DNA of 12,142 nucleotides, from assembly GCA_937902285.1 (NCBI GenBank), contig CALGTB010000133.1, forward strand, positions 1 through 12,142, given 5' to 3'. The notes below the pieces were generated by a model. It saw nothing but the letters and a program-made list of their open reading frames with translations, did no database searches and was not told the origin of the DNA. Position numbers and translations under genes: made by a program. Shown here in pieces: positions 4,579 through 12,142 of this stretch. The stretch comes from an uncultured Actinomycetes bacterium. Its GTDB lineage: Bacteria; Actinomycetota; Actinomycetes; S36-B12. Each line of letters opens with the position of its first letter. Positions within the stretch are counted from its first letter, which is position 1.

Positions 4579-5658
4579 TCAGCCCACGACGACCAGGTCG
4601 CGAGGCGCCTCGGTGAGGATTCTCGGCCCGGTGTCGGTGACGACGAGGGTGTCTTCGATGCGAACTCCCCCGCGCCCGGGAAGGTAGATTCCCGGCTCGA
4701 CGGTGATCGCCATGTCTGCGCTGATCGTACCTGTCGCCCGCGGGCCGACCATCGGCGCCTCGTGGATGTCCAGCCCCACCCCGTGTCCCAGTCCGTGCGT
4801 GAACGCCTCGCCGAACCCGGCCGTCTCGATGACCTCCCGGGCCATGTCGTGCAGCGCACGCGCCCCGGCACCGGGCCGGTAGCCGGCTGCAGCGGCGGCA
4901 CGCGCCGACTCCACCGCGCCGTGGATCTCCGCCTGCCAGGCGGCCGGCGGCGCTCCCACCACGAAGCTTCGCGTCATGTCCGCGTGGTAGCCGCCCACGC
5001 GCGCACCGGCGTCGATGACGAGCAGGTCGCCTGCCTCCAGCACGCGGCCGCCGGGCTGGTGGTGCGGGATCGCGGAGTTCGGGCCCGACCCCACGATGCT
5101 GTCGAAGGCGCGATCCTCGGCCCCGAGCTCGCCGAACAGCTGCTCGAGCCGGCGGGCCAGCGACACCTCCGTCACCCCGACCCGGACCTCCGTGGCAAGG
5201 GCGGCCAGTGCAGCGACGGTGATCGCGCACGCCGCCTGGAGCAAGGCGAGCTCTCCGGCGTCCTTGACGGCGCGGAGCTCCTGGACGAGCCCTGACACCA
5301 CGAGTGGCGGGCCGCCTCGGGCGCCCACGGAGTCGGCCTCGCCGAGGCTCATCGAGTCCTCCACGGCCACCCGGCCCCGGGGCGATGCGTCGAGCGTGGC
5401 CGCCAGCGTGCTGCGGTCGATCACCGTCGCCAGCCCGGGCGCCTCCTGCGCCACCTGGTCGCGATAGCGCCCGTCGGTGCCCAGCAGGTCGTCAACGCCG
5501 TCGCGCCCCAGCACGAGCACGGCGTTGCTGCCCGAGAACCCGGTCAGGTAGCGGATGTTCGACAGGTCGGTGACCACCAGCAGGTCCGACTGCGCGCGCT
5601 GCTGCCAGAGCGCCCGCAGGCGCTCACGACGACCTGCATGCTCGACGGCCGAGGCCAC
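4579..5658 (-). CDS. pepQ: Xaa-Pro aminopeptidase / M24-family metallopeptidase (PepQ-like)
   Basis: The 359-residue enzyme is predicted to cleave N-terminal X-Pro bonds or X-Pro dipeptides in the cytoplasm. The N-terminal creatinase-like domain (about 10-130) includes NIRYLTGFSGSNA. The C-terminal pita-bread catalytic domain (about 135-355) shows all five dinuclear-metal ligands: D216 (VIDAG), D227 (ADMTRSF), H292 in HGLGHGVG, E321 (VEPGIY) and E335 (RIEDT). H200 in IPHHQPGG and H288 are the usual substrate and catalytic histidines. No signal peptide is present. The start is GTG, 2 bases after the aroQ stop, which implies translational coupling. The gene sits between aroQ and efp, as in mycobacteria, where the same neighbour is called pepQ; aminopeptidase P versus prolidase activity cannot be told from sequence alone. 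Confidence 0.93.
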   Translation of the reverse strand: MASAVEHAGRRERLRALWQQRAQSDLLVVTDLSNIRYLTGFSGSNAVLVLGRDGVDDLLGTDGRYRDQVAQEAPGLATVIDRSTLAATLDASPRGRVAVEDSMSLGEADSVGARGGPPLVVSGLVQELRAVKDAGELALLQAACAITVAALAALATEVRVGVTEVSLARRLEQLFGELGAEDRAFDSIVGSGPNSAIPHHQPGGRVLEAGDLLVIDAGARVGGYHADMTRSFVVGAPPAAWQAEIHGAVESARAAAAAGYRPGAGARALHDMAREVIETAGFGEAFTHGLGHGVGLDIHEAPMVGPRATGTISADMAITVEPGIYLPGRGGVRIEDTLVVTDTGPRILTEAPRDLVVVG

Positions 5659-5660
5659 GA

Positions 5661-6098
5661 TCAGTCGGCCAGGAGCGTCGCGACCGCGCGCAGGGCCAGT
5701 CGGTAGGAGTCCGCCCCGAAGCCCGCGATCGTGCCCTTGGCCACGGCCGACACGACGGAGGTGTGTCGGAACTCCTCGCGGGCCGCCGGGTTGGACAGGT
5801 GCACCTCGATGAGGGGCGTGGTCACCATGGCGCAGGCATCGCGCACGGCGTACGAGTAGTGCGTGAAGGCCGCAGGGTTCAGCACCACGGCCGACTGCTC
5901 GTCCTGTGCCCGGTGCAGCCAGCCGATGAGCTCGGCCTCGCTGTCGGTCTGCAGGACGGTCGCCGTGAGCCCGAGTCCCTCGGCGGTGCGCACGATGTCG
6001 TCCGACAGCTCGGCGAAGGTCATGCGGCCGTAGACGTCGGGCTCGCGGGTACCGAGGCGTCCGAGATTGGGGCCGTTGAGGACGTAGACGTGCGGCAT
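5661..6098 (-). CDS. aroQ: 3-dehydroquinate dehydratase, type II
   Basis: The 145-residue protein converts 3-dehydroquinate to 3-dehydroshikimate, the third shikimate step, as a dodecameric flavodoxin-like enzyme. Seen in sequence: the N-terminal VLNGPNLGRLGTREPDVYG (residues 6-24) with catalytic R18 and Y23; the TDSEAELIGWLH segment, as in mycobacterial enzymes; NPAAFTHYSYAVRDA with the substrate-binding Asn and His; and LIEVHLSN followed by REEFRHTS, which carries the catalytic His and Arg. The length is normal for type II. It starts with ATG 43 bases after the aroB stop, the widest gap within the aro genes apart from that between aroE and aroC. No Shine-Dalgarno is visible, but TAGAGT (minus strand, 6105-6110) lies 6 bases before the ATG, so a leaderless internal promoter is possible. 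The mycobacterial equivalent is named aroD. Confidence 0.97.
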   Translation of the reverse strand: MPHVYVLNGPNLGRLGTREPDVYGRMTFAELSDDIVRTAEGLGLTATVLQTDSEAELIGWLHRAQDEQSAVVLNPAAFTHYSYAVRDACAMVTTPLIEVHLSNPAAREEFRHTSVVSAVAKGTIAGFGADSYRLALRAVATLLAD

Positions 6099-6104
6099 GC
6101 CCGC

Positions 6105-6110
6105 ACTCTA
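6105..6110 (-). promoter_or_regulatory. Candidate leaderless -10 box before aroQ
   Basis: TAGAGT on the minus strand fits TANNNT and lies 6 bases before the aroQ ATG, where no ribosome-binding site is seen. This mirrors the spacing before the ANTAR regulator gene. No convincing -35 element is visible, so this is a weak call. Confidence 0.3.
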
Positions 6111-6141
6111 CGCGGCTCGGACGCTGATCGACCCCGGCGAC

Positions 6142-7239
6142 TCAGGTGCTGATCGAGGCGTACGCGGCGGCCAGCAGGGCCGGGTCGGGTCCCTCCCACA
6201 CCACCGGCTGGCCGATGCCCGTGAGCACGACGAAGCGCAGCAGGGAGCCGCGCGCCTTCTTGTCCACGGCCATGGCGCCATAGAGGGCCTCCCAGTGGCC
6301 GCCCGCGTAGGTGACCGGCAGGCCGAGGCTGGTGAGCACGGAACGGTGCCGCTCGACGTCCTCATGCGACAGCCGGCCTCCGAGGCCCGCGAGCTCGGCG
6401 ACGAACATCATGCCGACCGAGATGGCCGCGCCGTGCCGCCAGGTGTACCGCTCGCGGCGCTCCACGGCATGACCGAACGTATGCCCGTAGTTGAGCACCT
6501 CGCGGCCGATGGACCCGTCGCCGGCGGTCGCTGACGTCTCGCGGAAGTCGAGGCTCACGACATCGGCCTTCGCCTGGACCGCGCGGCGCACGAGGTCGGG
6601 AAGCAGGTCGCCGACCGTGTCGGTGGCCCCGAACGGGTCGCGCTCGACGTCATCGAGGATCGAGGGGTCGCGGACGAAGCCGATCTTGACGACCTCGGCC
6701 ATCCCTGCGAGCACGTCGTTGCGCGGCAGCGTCTCCAGCGCGTTGATGTCGCACACGACCCCGCCGGGGCTCCAGAAGGAGCCGACCAGGTTCTTGCCCG
6801 CAGCCGTGTTGATCCCGGTCTTGCCGCCCACGGCCGCATCGACCATGGCGAGGACCGTGGTCGGGACCTGGATGACGCGGATGCCGCGCAGCCAGGTCGC
6901 AGCGACGAAGCCGGCCAGGTCGGTGGTCGCCCCTCCGCCGAGCCCGACGATGCTGTCGCTGCGCGTGAACCCCGCCGTGCCGAGCACGGACCAGCAGAAG
7001 GCGGCCACCTCCGCCGACTTGGCCTCCTCCGCCTCGGGCACCTCGATGAGCGTGACCTCGAAGCCGTTCTCGACGAGGTCGTCGCGGATCGCCTCGGCGG
7101 ACGTCAGGAGCGCCCCCGGATGGATGACGGCCACGCGCTGCGATCCCGCGAGCATCCGCGGCACGTGCGAGAGCAGGCCGCGGCCGATGACGACGTCGTA
7201 GTCGCGCTCCGCCCGCACGGGGATGACGACCTCACTCAT
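6142..7239 (-). CDS. aroB: 3-dehydroquinate synthase
   Basis: The 365-residue enzyme cyclises DAHP to 3-dehydroquinate, the second shikimate step, using NAD+ and a divalent metal. The NAD-binding region has VGLGGGATTDLAGF (about 98-111). The active-site stretch PTTVLAMVDAAVGGKTGIN follows at about 126-144, then AEVVKIG. Metal ligands are predicted as E182, H253 in NYGHTFGHAVE and H269 in RHGAAISVGM. I choose the ATG at 7237-7239 (MSEVV) over the in-frame TTG at 7245 because AAGGGA lies 6 bases before the ATG. With this start the gene overlaps the aroK stop by 8 bases (ATGAGTGA), implying coupling. The length is typical. Confidence 0.97.
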   Translation of the reverse strand: MSEVVIPVRAERDYDVVIGRGLLSHVPRMLAGSQRVAVIHPGALLTSAEAIRDDLVENGFEVTLIEVPEAEEAKSAEVAAFCWSVLGTAGFTRSDSIVGLGGGATTDLAGFVAATWLRGIRVIQVPTTVLAMVDAAVGGKTGINTAAGKNLVGSFWSPGGVVCDINALETLPRNDVLAGMAEVVKIGFVRDPSILDDVERDPFGATDTVGDLLPDLVRRAVQAKADVVSLDFRETSATAGDGSIGREVLNYGHTFGHAVERRERYTWRHGAAISVGMMFVAELAGLGGRLSHEDVERHRSVLTSLGLPVTYAGGHWEALYGAMAVDKKARGSLLRFVVLTGIGQPVVWEGPDPALLAAAYASIST

Positions 7240-7738
7240 GGCCAATCCCTTCCATGACCGCCTCGGTCACCTCTCGCAGAGTCCGGCCCGACGTGTCGAC
7301 GACCAGTGTCGCCAGCGACGCGTAGACGGGGTTGCGCTCGTCGAGGAGGGCCGAGAGGGTGCCCCGCACGTTGCCCAGGAGCAGCGGTCGGGCGGTGTTC
7401 AGGCCCACCCGGCTTGCGGCGTCGGGGACAGCCACCTTGAGCCACACCACCGTCTGCCCGGCCAGCAGTTCCTGCGTCTCGGGTCGCATGACCGCGCCGC
7501 CGCCGAGAGCGACGACCCCGTCGCTGCTGGCCAGCGTCTCGGCGACCGCCTGCGCCTCGAGGCGCCGGAAGTGCTCCTCGCCCTCGGTCACGAAGATGTC
7601 GGAGATGCTCGTGCCCGCGGCGTCCTCGATCACGTGATCGGTGTCGACGAAGCGGACCCCGAGCCGCTCGGCCACTCGACGGCCGACACTCGACTTGCCG
7701 GCCCCGGGCGACCCGATGAGGACGAGCAGCGGCGCCAT
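7232..7738 (-). CDS. aroK: Shikimate kinase
   Basis: The 168-residue P-loop kinase phosphorylates shikimate at the 3-OH with ATP. Walker A is GSPGAGKSS (residues 9-17). D34 in DTDHVIE and R58 in HFRRLE bind shikimate, as does the Gly triplet at 79-81 (ALGGGAV). R117 in ARPLL is in the lid, and R135 in DERNPVY completes the adenine/shikimate site. The length matches the family. Its ATG overlaps the aroC stop by one base (TGATG), and its own stop overlaps the start of aroB. aroC, aroK and aroB are therefore very likely translated as a coupled set. Confidence 0.97.
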   Translation of the reverse strand: MAPLLVLIGSPGAGKSSVGRRVAERLGVRFVDTDHVIEDAAGTSISDIFVTEGEEHFRRLEAQAVAETLASSDGVVALGGGAVMRPETQELLAGQTVVWLKVAVPDAASRVGLNTARPLLLGNVRGTLSALLDERNPVYASLATLVVDTSGRTLREVTEAVMEGIGHE

Positions 7739-8922
7739 CAGCGCACGGACAGGTTGTCGAGGTAGCCCTGCAGGTTGCGCGACACCTCTGCAACGCTGTC
7801 ACCGCCGAACTTCTCGAGCATCGCCTCGGCCAGGACGAGCAGGACCATCGCCTCGGCCACGACACCGGCAGCGGGCACGGCGCAGACATCGGAGCGCTGG
7901 TTGATCGCCGCAGCGGCCTCGCCCGTCGCGACGTCGACGGTGCGCAGCGCCTTCGGGATGGTGGAGATGGGCTTCATGGCCGCTCGGACGCGCAGTGCCT
8001 CGCCTGTCGACATCCCACCCTCGGTGCCACCGGACCGTCCGGACGTGCGCTCGAGCCCGTCCGGCCCGGCCACGATCTCGTCCTGCGCCAGCGATCCACG
8101 GACGCCCGCGAGGCGGAAGCCGTCGCCGACCTCGACGCCCTTGATCGCCTGGATCCCCATCAGCGCACCGGCCAGCCGCGAGTCGAGGCGGCGGTCCCAG
8201 TGCACATGGCTGCCAAGGCCCGGCGGCAGGCCGTAGGCCAGCACCTCGACGACGCCGCCGAGGGTGTCGCCATCACGATGGGCGCTGGTGATCTCGGCCT
8301 CCATCGCCGCTGCCACGTCGGGGTCGAGGCACCGCACGGGGCTCGCATCGATCACGTCGAGGTCGGCCGCCACCGGGACGGCAACCCCCTCATCCGGCAC
8401 GGCGGCCGCCCCGATGCGCACGACGTGGCTGAGCACCTCGATGCCTGCGGCCTGCCGCAGGAAGGCCCGGGCCACGGCGGCCAGGGCTACGCGCGCGGCC
8501 GTCTCGCGCGCACTTGCCCGCTCGAGGATGGGGCGGGCGTCGGTGAACCCGTATTTCTGCATGCCCGCGAGGTCGGCGTGGCCGGGGCGCGGCCTGGTGA
8601 GCGGCGCGTTCCGGGCCAGAGATGCCAGCGTGTCGGCATCGACGGGATCGGGTGACATGACCTCCTGCCACTTGGGCCACTCGGAGTTGCCGACCTCGAT
8701 CGCGACCGGGCCTCCCAGCGTGACCCCGTGCCGGACGCCGCCGAGGATCCGGACCTCGTCCCGCTCGAACTTCATCCGCGCACCACGTCCGGCACCGAGA
8801 CGTCGGCGCGCGAGGTCGTCGCCGATGAGCTCCGTCGTGATCTCGATTCCGGCGGGCAGGCCCTCCGCGATCGTCACGAGTGCGGGGCCGTGCGATTCGC
8901 CTGCCGTCAGCCATCGGACCAT
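7738..8922 (-). CDS. aroC: Chorismate synthase
   Basis: The 394-residue enzyme makes chorismate from EPSP, the last shikimate step, using reduced FMN. Signatures are GESHGPAL near the start with H11; RRRLGAGRGARM (about 39-50); RPGHAD with the second catalytic H115; FTDARPILERASARETAAR (126-144); GGTEGGMSTGEAL (298-310); MKPISTIPKAL (316-326); and QRSDVCAVPAAGVVAEAM with D345. AAAGGA lies about 9 bases before the ATG. A 57-base gap separates it from aroE, and no gene is recognisable there. The EPSP synthase gene that supplies its substrate is not in the window. Confidence 0.98.
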   Translation of the reverse strand: MVRWLTAGESHGPALVTIAEGLPAGIEITTELIGDDLARRRLGAGRGARMKFERDEVRILGGVRHGVTLGGPVAIEVGNSEWPKWQEVMSPDPVDADTLASLARNAPLTRPRPGHADLAGMQKYGFTDARPILERASARETAARVALAAVARAFLRQAAGIEVLSHVVRIGAAAVPDEGVAVPVAADLDVIDASPVRCLDPDVAAAMEAEITSAHRDGDTLGGVVEVLAYGLPPGLGSHVHWDRRLDSRLAGALMGIQAIKGVEVGDGFRLAGVRGSLAQDEIVAGPDGLERTSGRSGGTEGGMSTGEALRVRAAMKPISTIPKALRTVDVATGEAAAAINQRSDVCAVPAAGVVAEAMVLLVLAEAMLEKFGGDSVAEVSRNLQGYLDNLSVR

Positions 8923-8979
8923 GCGGGCAATCCTTTCAGATGGCGATCATGGCCCCGACGATGGTCGCGCGTCGTGCGG

Positions 8980-9789
8980 TCAGGCCGGCAGCGCCGCCCG
9001 CATCACCGCAGGATCCGGGTCGCGTCCGGTCATGAGGCGCACCTGCTCGACCGCCTGCCACAGCAGCAGGTCGCGGCCACTCGCCACCGCCGGTGTTCCC
9101 CAGTGCGCGGCCAGCGGCGTAGGCCAGGGGTCGTACGACACGTCGAGCAGCGTCCCGCGGGCTCCACGGGCGAACGGGACCCATGCCTGCGCCGCGTCGC
9201 CGGGGAGGGCCGAGACCACCAGGTCGGCCTCGATGGCCCTCAGATCCGGCTGCAGGTCGGTGTAGGTCCCCACCAGCCCGAGCTGCTCGGACAGCTCGGC
9301 CACGGCCCGGCCCGCATCCGGGCGCCGCGCGTGCACGGTCACGGTCTGCGCTCCCAGGGCGGCCACCGCAGCCATCGCGCTGCGCGCCGTTGCTCCCGCG
9401 CCGAGGATGGTCGCGTGCACGGGATGCTCGGCCACCCCTGCCTCGCGGATCGAGCGCACCATGCCGGCGATGTCGGTGTTGGCTCCGCGCCAGCCGCCCG
9501 TGCTCGGCAGCACCGTGTTGACCGCACGGACGGCGGCGGCGTCAGGGTCGATGGCGTCGAGCAGGCTCACCACCCGCTCCTTCAAGGGCATCGTCAGCGA
9601 CAGCCCCGCCCAGGAGTCGTCCAGGGTGGCCATGAACGCGGGGAGGTCCCTCTCCCCCACCTCGATGGCGTCGTACTGCCAGTCGAGACCGAGCTGCGCG
9701 TAGGCCGCCCGGTGCAGCACCGGGGACAGCGAGTGGAGGATCGGCGATCCCAGGACGGCCGCCCGGCGCCGGACCGCGGGCTCAGCCAC
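8980..9789 (-). CDS. aroE: Shikimate dehydrogenase
   Basis: The 269-residue enzyme reduces 3-dehydroshikimate to shikimate with NADPH. The N-terminal substrate domain has LGSPILHSLSP (residues 13-23), catalytic K70 in SLTMPLK, N91 in AVNTV and D106 in ANTDIAG. The nucleotide-binding domain carries GAGATARSA in the Rossmann loop and VHARRPD, whose Arg pair fits NADPH preference, followed by VSALPGD and DVSYDPWPTPL. The chosen start is GTG at 9787-9789, overlapping the mltG stop by 8 bases (GTGGCTGA). A longer frame opening at 9867 only adds low-complexity Arg/Ser sequence encoded within mltG. The motifs deviate slightly from the NVTxPxK and GAGGxxxA consensus but keep the key residues. Confidence 0.95.
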   Translation of the reverse strand: MAEPAVRRRAAVLGSPILHSLSPVLHRAAYAQLGLDWQYDAIEVGERDLPAFMATLDDSWAGLSLTMPLKERVVSLLDAIDPDAAAVRAVNTVLPSTGGWRGANTDIAGMVRSIREAGVAEHPVHATILGAGATARSAMAAVAALGAQTVTVHARRPDAGRAVAELSEQLGLVGTYTDLQPDLRAIEADLVVSALPGDAAQAWVPFARGARGTLLDVSYDPWPTPLAAHWGTPAVASGRDLLLWQAVEQVRLMTGRDPDPAVMRAALPA

Positions 9790-10900
9790 CCTGGCCGTCC
9801 TGCTGCTCCTTCTCGAACTCCGCGAGGTTCTCCTGGTACTGCTTCTTGAGCTCCAGGAACTTCTCATAGGTCTTCGCGAACACCGTCTCCTTCGACCGCG
9901 GATCGACCAGCACGAAGTACAGCCACTTCCCCTTGGCCGGAGCCAGGGCTGCCTCGATGGCCGCCTCGCCCGGCGAGTTGATCGGTCTCGGCGGGAGGCC
10001 GCGCCGCACGTAGGTGTTGTACGGGGATGCCGTCTTCAGCTGCTCGGCGCTCAGGGTGAGGTCGGTGATCCCGAGCGCGTACGCCACCGTGGAGTCGAGC
10101 TGGAGCGGCATGTCGAGGTCGAGGCGGTTGTAGATCACCCGGGCGACCTTGGTGAAGTCGCCGGGGGCAGCCTCGGCCTGGATCAGCGAGGCCACGACCA
10201 TCACCTCGTACGGGCTCAGGCCCACCGCCTTGGCCCGCTCCTCCAGCCCGAGGTCGGCACTGGCCTGGTTGAACCGCTTCACGAGGCTGCGCAGGAGCGA
10301 GCGGGCGGTCTCGTCGCCCGTCAGGTCGTAGCTGGCCGGGAACATGAAGCCCTCGGGCCGGTCCTTGGCCCAGGCGGGCAGCTCGAGCTGCGCCGGGTCC
10401 TGCAGGACCTTCTGGAAGTCCGACTTGGGCAGTGACGTGGCGTCGGCTGCGGCCGAGACCGTCTGCTCGAGGCGCAGGCCCTCGGGCAGGACGAGGCGAC
10501 TGTCCGCCCGCGACGCGGGGTCGAGCATGAGCTCGAGCGCGGCGGCCGCGCTCATCTGCTTGCGCAGCGTGTACTTGCCGGGGCCGATGGTCGCCGCGCG
10601 CTCGTCGACCGACGCCGCGTCGATGAACGCACTGGCCGCCAGGACGACCTCCGCCTCCTCGAGCTTCTGCCCGATCTCGGTGAGCGTGTCGCCGCGCCCC
10701 ACGACGACCACCGCGGTGCCCGTGCCCGGACCACTGAAGTCATCCTCGGAGGAACTGCCGCGGAGGAGGACGTAGGCCGCCACCACCATCGCCAGCACCA
10801 GGCCCAGCGACACGAGCGCAGCGATGCGGCGCCCCCACGTGCGCCGGTGGCGCGACGGGGGAAGCGGCCCGGAGGTCATCACCGACTCCAGCTGGCTCAT
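9782..10900 (-). CDS. mltG: Endolytic murein transglycosylase MltG (YceG family)
   Basis: The 372-residue protein is predicted to cleave nascent glycan strands at the membrane and so set peptidoglycan strand length. A short cytoplasmic tail is followed by one membrane segment at about 25-46, a LysM-like subdomain (about 63-112, VGRGDTLTEIGQKL) and the YceG catalytic domain to about 350. The active-site segment ASLIQAEA (237-244) keeps E243, aligned with the E. coli catalytic Glu; the neighbouring Glu of the E. coli EKE motif is Q241 here. Further signatures are VIYNRL, LQLDSTVAYALG, SPYNTY, GLPPRPINSPG and KWLYFV. The tail is charged and Gln/Glu-rich. The ATG at 10900 overlaps the ruvX TGA (ATGA); a longer frame from 11140 is only shadow sequence inside ruvX. 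Confidence 0.95.
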   Translation of the reverse strand: MSQLESVMTSGPLPPSRHRRTWGRRIAALVSLGLVLAMVVAAYVLLRGSSSEDDFSGPGTGTAVVVVGRGDTLTEIGQKLEEAEVVLAASAFIDAASVDERAATIGPGKYTLRKQMSAAAALELMLDPASRADSRLVLPEGLRLEQTVSAAADATSLPKSDFQKVLQDPAQLELPAWAKDRPEGFMFPASYDLTGDETARSLLRSLVKRFNQASADLGLEERAKAVGLSPYEVMVVASLIQAEAAPGDFTKVARVIYNRLDLDMPLQLDSTVAYALGITDLTLSAEQLKTASPYNTYVRRGLPPRPINSPGEAAIEAALAPAKGKWLYFVLVDPRSKETVFAKTYEKFLELKKQYQENLAEFEKEQQDGQGG

Positions 10901-11370
10901 GCCGTATCGCCTTCCGTCTCGTGCACCACGACCAGCTGCCCCGGTGCCGCGCCCGACGCGCGCTCCGCCTCGAGGGCCGACTGGAGCACCACGACCGCCG
11001 ACGCGCTGTCGATGCGGGACCGCGACTCCTTGGACGAGCGTCCGCTGGCCTGCAGGCCCCGCTGGGCCTGCACCGTCGACAGGCGCTCGTCGATCAGACG
11101 GACGGGGATCCCTGCGCGTTCCGCGAGTGCCCCGGCCCATTCACGGGCGAGTCCGGACGAGGCTCCCTCGTTCCCGCTGAGATGCAGGGGAAGCCCCACG
11201 AAGACCTCGATGGCCTCCCACTCGCCGATGACGGCGCGGACACTGTCGACGCTGCCGGGCCCGGCAGGGACGGCGGGCAGCGGGACCGCCAGCATGCCCG
11301 TGGCATCACTGCGCGACAGGCCGATGCGCACCGTGCCCACGTCGCAGGCCAGCCGTACGCCTGGGCGCAC
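10897..11370 (-). CDS. ruvX: RuvX/YqgF-family putative pre-16S rRNA nuclease / Holliday-junction resolvase
   Basis: The 157-residue protein has an RNase H-like fold. Family acidic residues are visible: D10 in LACDVGTVRIGLS, D94/E95 in LIDERLST and D121 in RIDSASAVVVLQ. VFVGLPLHLSG matches the conserved central strand. Homologues process the 5' end of 16S rRNA and have also been assigned resolvase activity. The start is GTG, 3 bases after the alaS stop, and the end overlaps mltG by 4 bases. alaS-ruvX-mltG-aroE is a conserved bacterial order. No clear Shine-Dalgarno is seen, so coupling to alaS is likely. Confidence 0.95.
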   Translation of the reverse strand: MRPGVRLACDVGTVRIGLSRSDATGMLAVPLPAVPAGPGSVDSVRAVIGEWEAIEVFVGLPLHLSGNEGASSGLAREWAGALAERAGIPVRLIDERLSTVQAQRGLQASGRSSKESRSRIDSASAVVVLQSALEAERASGAAPGQLVVVHETEGDTA

Positions 11371-11373
11371 GGC

Positions 11374-12142
11374 CTACTGCCCGGTCCGCTGCCGGATCAG
11401 GTCCTCGACGGCCGCGAACGCCGACGGGATCCCCTCGACATTGGTGCCACCGCCCTGCGCGACGTCGTCCTTGCCGCCGCCCCGTCCGTCGAGGCTGGGA
11501 GCCGCGGCCTGCAGCATCGCGTTCGCCGTCACTCCGAGGGCGATCGCCTGCGGGGAGGCGCCGGCGATGATCGCCACCTTCCCGTCGGCCACGGCCGTCC
11601 CGAGGACGACCACGGGGATGTCGTGCCTCGCACGGCTACGGGCCTTGGCGAGCAGCTCGCGCAGGTCGCCTCCGCTCGTGCCATCCGGGGCCCGGAAGGC
11701 CCAGATGCGCACCGGGCCGATGTCCTTGCCCTCGCCGATGATGCCGTCGAGGTTGGTCGACAGCTGGGCACTGCGCACCTTGGCCAGGTCGCGCTCGGCA
11801 GCCTTCAGGGCGGTCAGGGTCTTCTCGACGCGGTCGACGAGCTGGTCGGCCGGCGCCTTCACCAGCTCGCTCAGGCGATTGACGAGGAGGTGCTCGCGCG
11901 CCAGGAACTGGTAGGCATCGGCGCCCACGAGGGCCTCCACCCGCCGGACCCCCGCGCCGATCGAGCCCTCCGACAGGAAGGTCACCACGCCGAGCTGCCC
12001 CGAGCGCTGCGCATGGGTGCCGCCGCACAGCTCGTGCGCCCAGTCGCCGACCGAGACGACACGCACCCGGTCGCCGTACTTCTCGCCGAACAGCGCCATG
12101 GCACCCATGGCCCTCGCCTCGGGCTGGGTCATCGTCTGCGCC
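11374..12142 (-). CDS. alaS: Alanyl-tRNA synthetase, C-terminal part (5' end outside window)
   Basis: About 255 residues of the C-terminal end are present. The reading frame stays open to the window edge, so the gene is cut by the window rather than truncated. The visible part begins in the editing (SAD) domain with MGAMALFGEKYGDRVRV and the zinc-binding CGGTH motif (Cys codon near 12025-12027), which proofreads Ser- and Gly-tRNA-Ala. A coiled region follows, then the DHHA1/C-Ala domain ending in the glycine-rich GGGKDDVAQGGG signature. The stop is TAG at 11374. The paired HxxxH zinc ligands and the catalytic domain lie beyond the window. It is the first gene visible of the minus-strand cluster. 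Confidence 0.97.
   Translation of the reverse strand, partial: AQTMTQPEARAMGAMALFGEKYGDRVRVVSVGDWAHELCGGTHAQRSGQLGVVTFLSEGSIGAGVRRVEALVGADAYQFLAREHLLVNRLSELVKAPADQLVDRVEKTLTALKAAERDLAKVRSAQLSTNLDGIIGEGKDIGPVRIWAFRAPDGTSGGDLRELLAKARSRARHDIPVVVLGTAVADGKVAIIAGASPQAIALGVTANAMLQAAAPSLDGRGGGKDDVAQGGGTNVEGIPSAFAAVEDLIRQRTGQ

Noticed and set aside
3967..5295. 442-codon plus-strand open frame across efp and the M24 peptidase gene
   Set aside because: It is antisense to two genes whose motifs are complete, and its composition (Arg, His, Asp, Val) is that of a shadow frame.
8923..8979. Possible remnant gene between aroE and aroC
   Set aside because: The 57-base gap has no conserved peptide, inverted repeat or promoter that I can support beyond the aroC ribosome-binding site.
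9790..9867. 26-residue N-terminal extension of AroE
   Set aside because: It is Ser/Arg repeats read in another frame of the mltG 3' end. The GTG at 9789 gives a normal-length enzyme.
10901..11140. 80-residue N-terminal extension of MltG
   Set aside because: The extension is Gly/Arg-rich shadow sequence inside ruvX. The ATG overlapping the ruvX stop gives a normal MltG with its membrane segment near the N-terminus.

Overview
The window is high-GC DNA with the gene order, tight gene overlaps, frequent GTG starts and protein signatures of an Actinomycetota chromosome. The family Nocardioidaceae or a close relative is my best guess from the protein sequences, not a proven placement. No phage, insertion sequence or CRISPR array is visible. 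Nearly all of the window is coding, and no gene-free stretch exceeds about 135 bases.

Region 1 (1-2310): a lipoprotein substrate-binding protein of the branched-chain amino-acid (LIV) type lies on the minus strand. A UUCG-loop hairpin follows its stop codon and a 14-base homopolymer lies at the window edge. Upstream of it, on the same strand, is a PdtaR-like response regulator with an RNA-binding ANTAR domain. A tRNA gene with a leucine anticodon (CAA) is divergent from the regulator. Two things stand out. The binding protein reads as a circular permutation of its family: the C-terminal half comes directly after the signal peptide and the N-terminal half ends the protein. The tRNA has a Leu anticodon but a short 5-base variable loop, whereas ordinary bacterial tRNA-Leu has a long variable arm. 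The 134-base leader before the binding protein holds three inverted repeats and a possible 24-codon leader ORF.

Region 2 (2311-3474): two tandem plus-strand genes encode small lipoproteins of unknown function that are clear paralogues of each other. An inverted repeat between them overlaps the ribosome-binding site of the second.

Region 3 (3499-12142): a tightly packed minus-strand cluster reads, in transcription order, alaS (3' part only), ruvX, mltG, aroE, aroC, aroK, aroB, aroQ, an Xaa-Pro peptidase of family M24, efp and nusB. Many junctions overlap or are only a few bases apart, so translational coupling and long polycistronic transcription are likely. The five aro genes cover dehydroquinate synthase, dehydroquinate dehydratase, shikimate dehydrogenase, shikimate kinase and chorismate synthase. 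DAHP synthase and EPSP synthase are not here. This is a conserved actinobacterial housekeeping block linking alanyl-tRNA charging, Holliday-junction/rRNA processing, peptidoglycan strand termination, the shikimate pathway, translation through polyproline and transcription antitermination.
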